Assembly: GCA_013335235.1 (NCBI GenBank)
Contig: JAAXVZ010000115.1
Span: 1 to 5,157, forward strand
Origin: Nanobdellota archaeon
GTDB lineage: Archaea; Nanobdellota; Nanobdellia; Woesearchaeales; GW2011-AR15
Direction of reading: 5' to 3'
DNA: 5,157 nucleotides
In this document: positions 1 to 5,157 of the stretch, one piece after another
How positions within the stretch are numbered: position 1 is the stretch's first letter
Layout: each line of letters opens with the position of its first letter
The notes under the pieces: model-generated
Seen by the model: only the letters and a program-made list of their open reading frames with translations
What the model was told of the DNA's origin: nothing
The model's database searches: none
Program-made: the position numbers and the translations under genes

Positions 1-1
1 C

Positions 2-190
2 GGAAGGATAAGGAACGGTGACTACAAGCTCTCACTTAGATCTGCTAAACGGAAGGTCCTACCTATCTTGCACAAGGCACTAGAAGGATTGAAGGGATTC
101 GGCGGCGGCCATGAGCACGCTTGCGGCGCGAATGTGAACGAAGCTGATTTTGATGAGTTCCTTGAAAATATTAAGAAGCAGCTGGTATAG
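2..190 (+). CDS. DHH-family phosphoesterase (RecJ/GAN-like), C-terminal fragment
   Basis: Only the last 62 codons and the TAG stop lie in the window; the start is off the left edge. The reading frame gives a basic stretch (YKLSLRSAKRKVLPILHKAL), then FGGGHEHACGANV, then an acidic helix ending in NIKKQLV. The GGGHxxACGA pattern is the glycine-rich substrate-binding motif of the DHHA1 domain, which closes proteins of the DHH phosphoesterase superfamily (RecJ and archaeal GAN-like nucleases, NrnA-type oligoribonucleases). In those proteins the N-terminal DHH domain carries the metal-binding active site, which cannot be checked here. The spacing of basic segment, glycine motif and C-terminal helix fits a RecJ-like nuclease of the archaeal repair/replication kind, but NrnA-like or another DHH subfamily cannot be excluded. 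It converges on the minus-strand gene ending at 221, with a 30-bp gap. Confidence 0.8.
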   Translation, partial: GRIRNGDYKLSLRSAKRKVLPILHKALEGLKGFGGGHEHACGANVNEADFDEFLENIKKQLV

Positions 191-220
191 CTGCAGAATA
201 AGCTTATACTAATGGCTTTC

Positions 221-886
221 CTAAAACATCGTTGCATAAGTAAGTGCATCTAGCATTTGGTTGCTTAGCCTCTTGAAATCTTCCTTGGTGAAGTGTGGAT
301 CCTCAAGCCCGTAGAAGGTTGTTATCTCCTTCCCCTGGACGCGTCTCCTGAGCCCTTGAAAGCTTGTCCAGTTATACTGCTTTGCTGCCTCTCCCTTGGC
401 GAACTCCTCCATCTGCCTCCATTCTGCAGAATACTCCTCTTCATGAATGTCTTTGTACCTTCTCATGCTTGGCAGCAGCAATTCCGGAAGCATTTTTTGA
501 GTCTCAGACTGGATAGTCACAATTGCAACAGGGTCTCCCTGTGTCATATCTGTCAACAGGTGATATCCTCTAACTTGGGCAGCTATATCTTTTTCGCAGG
601 AATATGGCATTTTCTTAAGGTCTGAGCCTACCATGCCTAGGCCGCTGAATATGAGTCCTGCAGCGTCAGATCTAAGCACACCGACTATGCCCGTATACAT
701 GACGACAAGTTCCTTGCTTAGCATATCCTCTACCTTCCTGTCAGGCGCGCCATATTCGAATGATGCCATCACTTTATCCATGTCTATGTCCTCATGCTGG
801 ACGACAAACAGCGCTTTTTGCGGAAGCTTGTCTTCTGCAGTATCTACTAGCATAGAAATATCCTCATTTACCCTTATTGATCTCAT
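221..886 (-). CDS. Unrecognised 221-aa soluble protein
   Basis: I do not recognise a family. The protein has 221 residues, with no signal peptide and no convincing transmembrane helix. The most hydrophobic part (about residues 59-87, with VVMYTGIVGV and GLIFSGLGMVG) is broken by charged residues and looks like buried beta strands. The C-terminal third (about 140-221) is highly charged and probably helical, with EEEY and GLRRRVQGK. There is one Cys (97). No catalytic motif stands out. The ATG at 886 is favoured because a strong Shine-Dalgarno (GGAGGG, complement of 893-898) lies 6 nt upstream and a TATA-like element lies at 921-931. It sits 51 bp downstream of srp54 on the same strand, so readthrough from srp54 is possible, but its own promoter looks adequate. 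The coding call rests on the long frame and the start signals; the function is unknown. Confidence 0.8.
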   Translation of the reverse strand: MRSIRVNEDISMLVDTAEDKLPQKALFVVQHEDIDMDKVMASFEYGAPDRKVEDMLSKELVVMYTGIVGVLRSDAAGLIFSGLGMVGSDLKKMPYSCEKDIAAQVRGYHLLTDMTQGDPVAIVTIQSETQKMLPELLLPSMRRYKDIHEEEYSAEWRQMEEFAKGEAAKQYNWTSFQGLRRRVQGKEITTFYGLEDPHFTKEDFKRLSNQMLDALTYATMF

Positions 887-892
887 TTAAAT

Positions 893-898
893 CCCTCC
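893..898 (-). promoter_or_regulatory. Shine-Dalgarno of the 221-aa gene
   Basis: On the minus strand the sequence reads GGAGGGATTTAA followed by ATG. This is a near-perfect anti-16S match with a 6-nt spacer. It fixes the start of the 221-residue gene and shows that this genome uses Shine-Dalgarno initiation for some genes. Confidence 0.75.
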
Positions 899-920
899 GA
901 ATCGTAAGACAGAGAAATAT

Positions 921-931
921 ATTATATTTAA
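921..931 (-). promoter_or_regulatory. Probable TATA box for the 221-aa gene
   Basis: The minus strand reads TTAAATATAAT, close to the archaeal box A consensus. Counting about 25 bp downstream puts initiation near 900, giving a leader of roughly 14 nt that just contains the GGAGGG Shine-Dalgarno. The box lies in the 51-bp gap after the srp54 stop, which suggests the downstream gene can be transcribed independently. The AT-rich content is typical of intergenic DNA, so this is a prediction. Confidence 0.5.
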
Positions 932-937
932 GGCTAA

Positions 938-2287
938 CTATTCGCCCATCATACCGCGGAGCTGCGGCATCCTCTTCATCATCTTCTCCATGCCTTTCCC
1001 GCCCTTCATCATCTTCATGAGCTTCTTGCTCTGTGCATATTGCTTGAGCAATTCACGGACTTCTTTTATAGGGATACCTGAGCCTTTCGATATCCTTTCC
1101 ATCCTGCTACCTGAAATTATTTCAGGATCCTCTAGTTCAGACTTTGTGCATGAATCCATGATATATCTCCACCCTTCAAGCTTCTCCTGCTGGACTTCAA
1201 GGGCTTCCTTCGGTATCTTCAGCTGGCCCAGTCCTGGGACGAGTTCCATTATCTTGGATAATGGGCCCATCTTCTTCATGGCCTGCATCTGCTCGTACAA
1301 ATCCAGGAGGGAGAACTCGCCCTTCAATAATTTCCTCTCAAGGTCCTTTGCCTGATCCTCAGTTATAGCTTCCTTGGCTTTCTCAAGGAGAGCGTTTATG
1401 TCGCCCATGCCAAGCAGGCGGGAGACAAAGCCTTTTGGGTTGAACTCCTCTAGTTCATCTATCTTCTCTCCGACACCGATGAATTTCACAGGAGCGCCAG
1501 TGACTGCGCACGCAGAAAGCGCGCCGCCGCCTTTTGCTGTTCCCTCCATCTTAGTCACAATGACACCAGTCACTCCGCATGTGTCATGGAAGGTCTTTGC
1601 CTGCCTCTCTGCAGCCTGTCCGATGTCTGCGCTTATGACCAATAATCTCTCATCAGCATTCACAAGCTTGTTTATCTTGTTCAGTTCCTCGATGAGCTCG
1701 TCAGACAACGCGTCACGGCCAGCAGTATCGACTATGACAACATCGAATTCTTTCAGTTTCTCTTCAAACTTCTTGTATATCTTGACAGGGTCTTTCTCAT
1801 TCTCATCCCCGAAAGCCGCAACACCGAGCTGGCCGGCAAGCTGCTGCATCTGCTTGTATGCTGCCGGCCTCCACACGTCCAATTGGATCATCGCGATCCT
1901 GCCAGCCCTCTTTGAGAAGAATTTTGCCAGCTTTCCGGATGTTGTGGTCTTTCCGCTTCCGAATAATCCTATGAGCATTATCTTATATGGTTTTTTCGTG
2001 ATCTCGATCTTGTGGCCTTCTCCACCCAGGAATGTGGCCAATTCCTCATAGACGATATTTATCAGGTGCTCTTTTTTCGTGAGCCCTGGAGGGAGCTTTT
2101 CTTCAACAGCCCTTTTCTTTATCTTGTTAGACAGATCAAATACAAGCTTCACATTCACGTCAGACTGCAAAAGCGCGCGCTGGATGTCCTTTATCAGCTC
2201 GTTTATCAGCTTCTCATCTACAAAGAGGGAGTTCGCTATCTTCTCCAGTGTCTTTTTCAGGGATTCGCCGAGGTTTTCCAGGACCAT
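938..2287 (-). CDS. srp54: Signal recognition particle 54 kDa protein (SRP54/Ffh) GTPase
   Basis: SRP54 binds signal peptides emerging from the ribosome together with 7S SRP RNA and delivers the complex to the membrane receptor FtsY in a GTP-dependent cycle. The protein has 449 residues, normal for archaea. Order: helical N domain (1-95, with the conserved ALLQSDVNV at 38-46); G domain with P-loop GLFGSGKTT (107-115), DVWRPAA (137-143), DTAGR (187-191), TKMEG (245-249), GGGAL (253-257) and GVGEKIDELEEF (271-282); then FVSRLLGMGD; then the methionine-rich M domain (about 325-449) with the RNA-binding SRMERISKGSG (394-404) and a Met-rich tail (423-447). Oddities: the P-loop usually reads GLQGSGKTT or GIQGSGKTT but has Phe for Gln here, and the guanine-binding Asp of TKxD is Glu. 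Start: ATG at 2287 with GAGG 5 nt upstream, and the N-terminus aligns with the family start. It is transcribed divergently from the paralog pair to the right. Confidence 0.98.
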   Translation of the reverse strand: MVLENLGESLKKTLEKIANSLFVDEKLINELIKDIQRALLQSDVNVKLVFDLSNKIKKRAVEEKLPPGLTKKEHLINIVYEELATFLGGEGHKIEITKKPYKIMLIGLFGSGKTTTSGKLAKFFSKRAGRIAMIQLDVWRPAAYKQMQQLAGQLGVAAFGDENEKDPVKIYKKFEEKLKEFDVVIVDTAGRDALSDELIEELNKINKLVNADERLLVISADIGQAAERQAKTFHDTCGVTGVIVTKMEGTAKGGGALSACAVTGAPVKFIGVGEKIDELEEFNPKGFVSRLLGMGDINALLEKAKEAITEDQAKDLERKLLKGEFSLLDLYEQMQAMKKMGPLSKIMELVPGLGQLKIPKEALEVQQEKLEGWRYIMDSCTKSELEDPEIISGSRMERISKGSGIPIKEVRELLKQYAQSKKLMKMMKGGKGMEKMMKRMPQLRGMMGE

Positions 2288-2292
2288 TGATT

Positions 2293-2296
2293 CCTC
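2293..2296 (-). promoter_or_regulatory. Shine-Dalgarno of srp54
   Basis: The minus strand reads TGAGGAATCA followed by ATG: a GAGG core with a 5-nt spacer. It supports the ATG at 2287. If the TATA box at 2311-2318 were used, the transcript might begin too close to the start to include this site. Use of the box at 2321-2330 would include it. Confidence 0.5.
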
Positions 2297-2310
2297 AAAA
2301 TCAGGCCATT

Positions 2311-2318
2311 CTTATAAA
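2311..2318 (-). promoter_or_regulatory. Candidate TATA box for srp54
   Basis: The minus strand reads TTTATAAG, preceded by an A-rich stretch that could act as a BRE. It lies about 27 bp from the srp54 ATG, so initiation would fall very near the start codon. The neighbouring palindrome at 2321-2330 is an alternative that would give a leader of about 12 nt containing the GAGG. Which of the two is used cannot be decided from sequence. Confidence 0.45.
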
Positions 2319-2320
2319 GC

Positions 2321-2330
2321 TTATTAATAA
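2321..2330 (+). promoter_or_regulatory. Palindromic TATA box TTATTAATAA
   Basis: The ten bases are a perfect palindrome. Their centre lies 25-26 bp upstream of the ATG at 2351, the spacing expected for a leaderless transcript, and no Shine-Dalgarno is present between the box and the ATG. Because it reads the same on both strands, it could also serve srp54. Confidence 0.55.
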
Positions 2331-2350
2331 CATGTATCTACCTGAAACAC

Positions 2351-3022
2351 ATGGCTGCAGATGTCATGGGTTATTTGAAGGCGGCAACAGATAGCAGGTT
2401 TGCCCAGGAGTTCCTTTCGGCAATGGAACTTCCGGAAGGGGCAAGCAGGATTGTCTATGATCCGGACAATGAGAGGCTGTTAGCATATCTCGCTCAGCTT
2501 TCCAGGGACGGGAGCTTGACTGAGCCAGATCTATCCAGCTTGATTAAAGATATAACTGAGACAAGAGCACCCTCTTTCCAGACTTACCTCCCGCGCTCTT
2601 TATTGGGTAAAGGCCTGTCTTCCCCTATTTTTGTTTCAGACGGAGCCTTCATCGACTATGACTCTTTCCAGGTGTTCAAGTCTGCGCTGGAAGACCATGA
2701 AGGCCAGCATACTAAAGATGCAAGAGACGGGATATTGCTTGGAGACCTACTTCTGGATTATTCCACTATAAGGTATATCAGCGAAAGGACAGAGGCAGGG
2801 ATATTTGAGGTCCGGGCATATATGAACCAACTCAAGAGAGCCTATTCTCATGGCCTGAGATATACAAAATATTTTAAGGCCATGTGGAATGAATTCCTTG
2901 AATTCTCTTTTTATTTCTCTGATCCTTCCTGCCAGCCTATGTCTGATATTGAAAAATGCGCTGTCGACCTCACTGTTGCCTCCTGCAATGCGTTCAAGAG
3001 GGCATATGCAGCGCACGATTGA
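2351..3022 (+). CDS. Putative zinc metallopeptidase-like protein, paralog A (HEGQH motif)
   Basis: I do not recognise the family by name. The 223-residue protein has no signal peptide or transmembrane helix, so it is probably cytosolic. It contains HEGQH at residues 116-120, a match to the zinc-binding HExxH consensus, and a Glu at 153 within IFEVRAY, 33 residues after the second His. His, His and a downstream Glu followed by a small residue and Tyr is the ligand layout of gluzincin-type metallopeptidases. Upstream conserved blocks shared with the next gene are PEGASRI.YDPD (28-39) and FQTYLPR.LLG.G..SPIFVS (76-96). These probably build the N-terminal fold and the edge of the active site. The C-terminal region (about 160-223) is helical and diverges from the paralog. 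There is no Shine-Dalgarno; the TATA box spacing implies a leaderless message starting at this ATG. Peptidase activity is inferred from the motif only, and a non-catalytic metal-binding role is possible. Confidence 0.88.
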   Translation: MAADVMGYLKAATDSRFAQEFLSAMELPEGASRIVYDPDNERLLAYLAQLSRDGSLTEPDLSSLIKDITETRAPSFQTYLPRSLLGKGLSSPIFVSDGAFIDYDSFQVFKSALEDHEGQHTKDARDGILLGDLLLDYSTIRYISERTEAGIFEVRAYMNQLKRAYSHGLRYTKYFKAMWNEFLEFSFYFSDPSCQPMSDIEKCAVDLTVASCNAFKRAYAAHD

Positions 3023-3029
3023 GTGGACA

Positions 3030-3034
3030 TTTTT
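3030..3034 (+). terminator. Short T-run after paralog A
   Basis: Five T residues begin 8 bp after the TGA stop, followed by a pyrimidine-rich stretch (GTCTTC). Archaeal polymerases stop at T-runs without a hairpin, so this could end the transcript before the promoter of the next gene. It is short, and the call is weak. Confidence 0.25.
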
Positions 3035-3052
3035 GTCTTCAACTGTTAAACC

Positions 3053-3061
3053 TTATAAATA
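3053..3061 (+). promoter_or_regulatory. TATA box for paralog B
   Basis: TTATAAATA is centred 24 bp upstream of the ATG at 3081. The intervening bases contain no Shine-Dalgarno, so the transcript is probably leaderless. Its presence in the 58-bp gap between the paralogs argues that the second copy has its own promoter. Confidence 0.6.
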
Positions 3062-3080
3062 ACCTTTCATAACTCTGCAT

Positions 3081-3767
3081 ATGGCAGCAGGTTCTGAGGA
3101 TTTTGCCAGGGCGTCAAGGAATCCGGGATTTGTCCAGGAATTCCTGCAGGAGATTGCGCTTCCGGAAGGAGCAAGCAGGATCATCTATGATCCGGATGGC
3201 AAAGAGATACTTGCGTATTTCTCGGAGTACCATGAAAAAGGGCTATTGCATGAATCAGAATTCGCATCATTGAAAAAAGATGTGGAAAAGACCTCAAATC
3301 TAAAAGATACCAGCCTGTCTTTCCAGACATACCTGCCCAGGCAGCTTCTAGGGACAGGGACATGCTCGCCTATATTTGTATCACGCAGCGCTTTCCTGAA
3401 CAACAGCACATTGCCTTTTTTTGAGTCTGCGCTAGTGGATCATGAAGGCCAGCACACAAAGGATGCCAGGGACGGAATCATGCTTGAGGGCGAGCTCCTA
3501 GACCACTCAAATATTGACAGCATAGGCAGGAGGACTGAAGAATATATCTTTGAAGTCCGTGGCTATATGGCGCAGATCAGCAAAGCCAAGCTGCATGGCC
3601 TGCAGAATACACCCTATTACCACCTTAGATGGAATACATTCATGAACCTATATCAGTCCCTTCAATTTCTTGCAGATTTTCCTGTCTCTCGATTTGATGC
3701 ATATGCCATGCAGGTTACTATCAATTATTGCGCCATGTTCAGGATAAGGAATGCGGTCTGGGCATAA
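3081..3767 (+). CDS. Putative zinc metallopeptidase-like protein, paralog B (HEGQH motif)
   Basis: This 228-residue protein is the tandem paralog of the preceding gene, with about 104 of 223 positions identical in my hand alignment and one 5-residue insertion near residues 72-79. The candidate metal ligands are kept exactly: HEGQH at 121-125 and Glu158 in IFEVRGY, again 33 residues after the second His. The run around the motif, DHEGQHTKDARDGI, is identical in both copies. The shared N-terminal blocks LPEGASRI and FQTYLPR are present. The last 60 or so residues are poorly conserved between copies, which suggests the C-terminal part sets substrate or partner differences. No signal peptide or transmembrane segment is visible, so a cytosolic location is likely. 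Start: ATG at 3081, leaderless by TATA spacing, and the N-terminal MAA matches that of paralog A. No known family is assigned; catalysis is inferred from the motif. Confidence 0.88.
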   Translation: MAAGSEDFARASRNPGFVQEFLQEIALPEGASRIIYDPDGKEILAYFSEYHEKGLLHESEFASLKKDVEKTSNLKDTSLSFQTYLPRQLLGTGTCSPIFVSRSAFLNNSTLPFFESALVDHEGQHTKDARDGIMLEGELLDHSNIDSIGRRTEEYIFEVRGYMAQISKAKLHGLQNTPYYHLRWNTFMNLYQSLQFLADFPVSRFDAYAMQVTINYCAMFRIRNAVWA

Positions 3768-3872
3768 GCTGCAGGCAGGGCTGTCCTAGCCAGTGTCCTG
3801 TGGATAAATACTTCTTCAGGTCTCTTCCCAGATTCATTCGACTATCATTAGCCAGATTTCCAAATCGCCAAC
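3768..3872. other. Intergenic spacer with no clear feature
   Basis: Before the TATA box at 3873, this 105-bp stretch shows no open frame with a start, no strong hairpin followed by T-run and no recognisable RNA gene. A small imperfect inverted repeat (GGCT/AGCC with an outer CAGG/CCTG) lies just after the paralog B stop but is too short to call. Confidence 0.5.
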
Positions 3873-3881
3873 TTTAAATAA
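3873..3881 (+). promoter_or_regulatory. TATA box for the surface protein gene
   Basis: TTTAAATAA is centred 26 bp upstream of the GTG at 3903, with no Shine-Dalgarno in between. The spacing supports a leaderless transcript beginning at the GTG and so supports that start. Confidence 0.6.
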
Positions 3882-3902
3882 TCCTCAAATATCAATAAAC
3901 CT

Positions 3903-5078
3903 GTGAGGGTAGGGTATCTCGTATTGCTAATGCTAGTCATATCTTGCGTAAGCGCTCTTGATATAGGGACCAGCCCTTCTATCATGCATTTTTCTAAGAT
4001 GCTGAAAGGAGGGTATGCTGAGCAGTCTGTCCTTATCACGACAAGCTCTTCTGAGAGGATTGTGGCGCATCTCACAGCAGAGGGTGACATCAGGGAGTGG
4101 GTGAACTATTCAGCGAATTCTACATTTGTCTTCTCAAAATCAGAGCCTTATGGCTTTGTCATGGTTCTGCAGCCTCCTGAAGATACGATGACCGGAAACT
4201 ACACAGGTGTCATCAAGATAACTACAGACCAGCTCGCAAGCGTCACTTCCGGAGCAGGCTCGTCTGTAGTCGCCCAGATAATGATCCTAGTCTATGTTGA
4301 AGTCATCGGAGAGGAAGTGATAGAATGCAGGGCAGGCGCGATATCTGCATCGACAGCTGAGATCGGGAGCCCGTTCACAGTCAGGGCGACAGTGCACAAT
4401 GACGGCAATGTCAGGCTCAGGCCGACAATATCTGTCGATGTCTATGACCAGTACAAGACAAAGATTGTCCTGACCAGGACTGTCATCGGCAATGAGATCC
4501 TGCCGACCAGAAGCCTGTCTATAGCGAAGGATGTCTCAGGGACTCTTGAGGAGGGCCAGTATTTTGCAGAGATCTTTGTCAGGGAATGCGGGATATCCCA
4601 GACTGTGACTTTTGATATTGTAGAGAAGGGAGCTATCTCAGACTCTGGTGTCCTCGTCGGGATCAAGACAAACCCTAAATCGAATGTAGGAGAGCTTTTG
4701 CCTCTCGCTCCTTTATTCAGGAATGACGGCCCGAGGAAAGTCGTCGCAAAATTCAGGGGCGAAGTGAAAGACATGAAATCAGGCAAGATAATTGCTGCTA
4801 TAGAGTCAGACAGCCTTGAGGTGAACCCAGGCTCTACAATGGAATTCCCTATGACAATCTCGCTTCCGAAAGCAGGCGAGTACCAGATCTCCGGCCGCGT
4901 CGTCTACAACAATAAGATAACTTTTGAGGAGAGAAGCATTGTCGTTGAAGTCGAAGGAGGAAATCCTGGCTTCGAGATGCCTCCGATACTCTATTTCTTC
5001 GTCTATATCATAATAGGGCTGTTGATAATGATACTTATAGGGAAGATAAGGAAAGCGAAAAAGAATAGGCGGAAATAG
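3903..5078 (+). CDS. Predicted type I membrane surface protein with Ig-like beta-sandwich modules
   Basis: The protein has 391 residues and begins at GTG. Residues 1-18 form a signal peptide (one Arg, a Leu/Val/Ile core, then VSA before a probable cleavage site). Residues 19 to about 358 form the exported part. The last 33 residues contain a single membrane helix (about 361-380) and a strongly basic tail (KIRKAKKNRRK), giving an outside ectodomain and a cytosolic C-terminus. The ectodomain is beta-rich and looks like three modules: about 20-135, whose PPEDTMTGNYTG resembles NEW3/DUF916-like folds; about 145-241, with VHNDGNVRLRPTISV, CARDB-like; and about 248-350, with FRNDGPRKVVAKF. The fold names are inference from strand pattern. 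Three N-glycosylation sequons (Asn68, Asn72, Asn99) all fall in the first module, and Cys142 and Cys229 could pair. Residues VISC (12-15) also fit a lipobox, so lipidation at Cys15 is an alternative. The function is probably cell-surface adhesion or structure; no enzyme motif is seen. Confidence 0.9.
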   Translation: MRVGYLVLLMLVISCVSALDIGTSPSIMHFSKMLKGGYAEQSVLITTSSSERIVAHLTAEGDIREWVNYSANSTFVFSKSEPYGFVMVLQPPEDTMTGNYTGVIKITTDQLASVTSGAGSSVVAQIMILVYVEVIGEEVIECRAGAISASTAEIGSPFTVRATVHNDGNVRLRPTISVDVYDQYKTKIVLTRTVIGNEILPTRSLSIAKDVSGTLEEGQYFAEIFVRECGISQTVTFDIVEKGAISDSGVLVGIKTNPKSNVGELLPLAPLFRNDGPRKVVAKFRGEVKDMKSGKIIAAIESDSLEVNPGSTMEFPMTISLPKAGEYQISGRVVYNNKITFEERSIVVEVEGGNPGFEMPPILYFFVYIIIGLLIMILIGKIRKAKKNRRK

Positions 5079-5080
5079 GC

Positions 5081-5157
5081 TTATCTCAATGGTTCAACTG
5101 ACGTAAGCACTGCGCGCAATATTTCTCCTACATATTGTGGGCTGTATACTTCCTGAA
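5081..5157 (-). CDS. C-terminal fragment of an unidentified protein
   Basis: A minus-strand frame is open from the right edge to a TAA stop at 5083-5081. It encodes 24 residues reading QEVYSPQYVGEILRAVLTSV and then EPLR. The mixture of an amphipathic helix (VGEILRAVLTSV) with ordinary composition looks like a genuine protein C-terminus. The stop lies 2 bp from the TAG of the surface-protein gene, a tight convergent arrangement. The fragment is too short to identify. A plus-strand frame over the same bases is also open but lacks a start, so the call is tentative. Confidence 0.5.
   Translation of the reverse strand, partial: QEVYSPQYVGEILRAVLTSVEPLR

Noticed and set aside
293..890. Plus-strand open frames opposite the 221-aa gene
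   Set aside because: They lack start signals and have Cys/Leu/Ser-rich shadow composition, whereas the minus-strand frame has both a TATA box and GGAGGG at correct spacing.
1374..2051. Long plus-strand open frame (about 225 codons) antisense to srp54
   Set aside because: It lies wholly opposite the G domain of a certain gene, has a Ser/Pro/Phe-rich composition typical of an antisense frame, and has no promoter or Shine-Dalgarno of its own.
2288..2303. Inverted repeat TGATT/AATCA around the srp54 Shine-Dalgarno, resembling an RNA switch hairpin
   Set aside because: The stem is only 5 bp and AT-rich, and the likely transcription start may fall within or downstream of it, so a stable regulatory hairpin is unlikely.
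2351..3767. Reading the paralog pair as a toxin-antitoxin or two-subunit operon
   Set aside because: The two products are full-length copies of the same protein, each with its own TATA box, and no partner-type small gene is present. Tandem duplication explains the layout.
3769..3798. Possible terminator hairpin after paralog B (GGCT/AGCC with outer CAGG/CCTG)
   Set aside because: The stems are 4 bp with an unequal internal loop and no T-run follows. Archaeal termination does not need such a hairpin, so chance is the simpler explanation.
4442..4786. Minus-strand open frame inside the surface-protein gene
   Set aside because: It is opposite a well-supported coding region with signal peptide and membrane helix; no start signals are seen and the composition looks like a shadow.

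Overview
The window reads as chromosomal DNA of an archaeon. The strongest marker is a complete SRP54 (signal recognition particle GTPase) of archaeal type. AT-rich TATA boxes about 24-26 bp upstream of start codons, some with no Shine-Dalgarno sequence in between, also fit an archaeon. The SRP54 P-loop (GLFGSGKTT) and G4 (TKMEG) variants, the short intergenic spaces and the unrecognised genes suggest a DPANN-type lineage (Woesearchaeota/Pacearchaeota-like). That placement is inference and would need a tree.

Layout, left to right. Positions 2-190 (+) hold the C-terminal end of a DHH-family phosphoesterase (RecJ/GAN-like), with its glycine-rich DHHA1 motif. It converges on a 221-residue unrecognised protein (221-886, -). 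Upstream of that gene on the same strand is srp54 (938-2287, -). The gap between the two carries a TATA box and a good Shine-Dalgarno, so the small gene probably has its own promoter. A 63-bp divergent promoter region (2288-2350) separates srp54 from two tandem paralogs on the + strand (2351-3022 and 3081-3767). These are about 47% identical by hand alignment and share an invariant HEGQH motif plus a downstream Glu in an [I]FEVR[A/G]Y context, the ligand pattern of a gluzincin-type zinc metallopeptidase. A 135-bp spacer leads to a 391-residue surface protein (3903-5078, +) with an N-terminal signal peptide, an ectodomain of probable Ig-like beta-sandwich modules, one C-terminal transmembrane helix and a basic cytosolic tail. 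The last 77 bases probably hold the C-terminus of another gene on the minus strand, ending 2 bp from the surface-protein stop.

The three + strand genes after 2351 each have their own TATA box at leaderless spacing and no Shine-Dalgarno, so they look like single-gene transcription units rather than an operon. The two minus-strand genes have Shine-Dalgarno sequences. No RNA gene, CRISPR array, insertion sequence or origin was seen, and no stretch over 300 bp lacks a gene. The most interesting object is the tandem pair of putative metallopeptidases, whose family I do not recognise.
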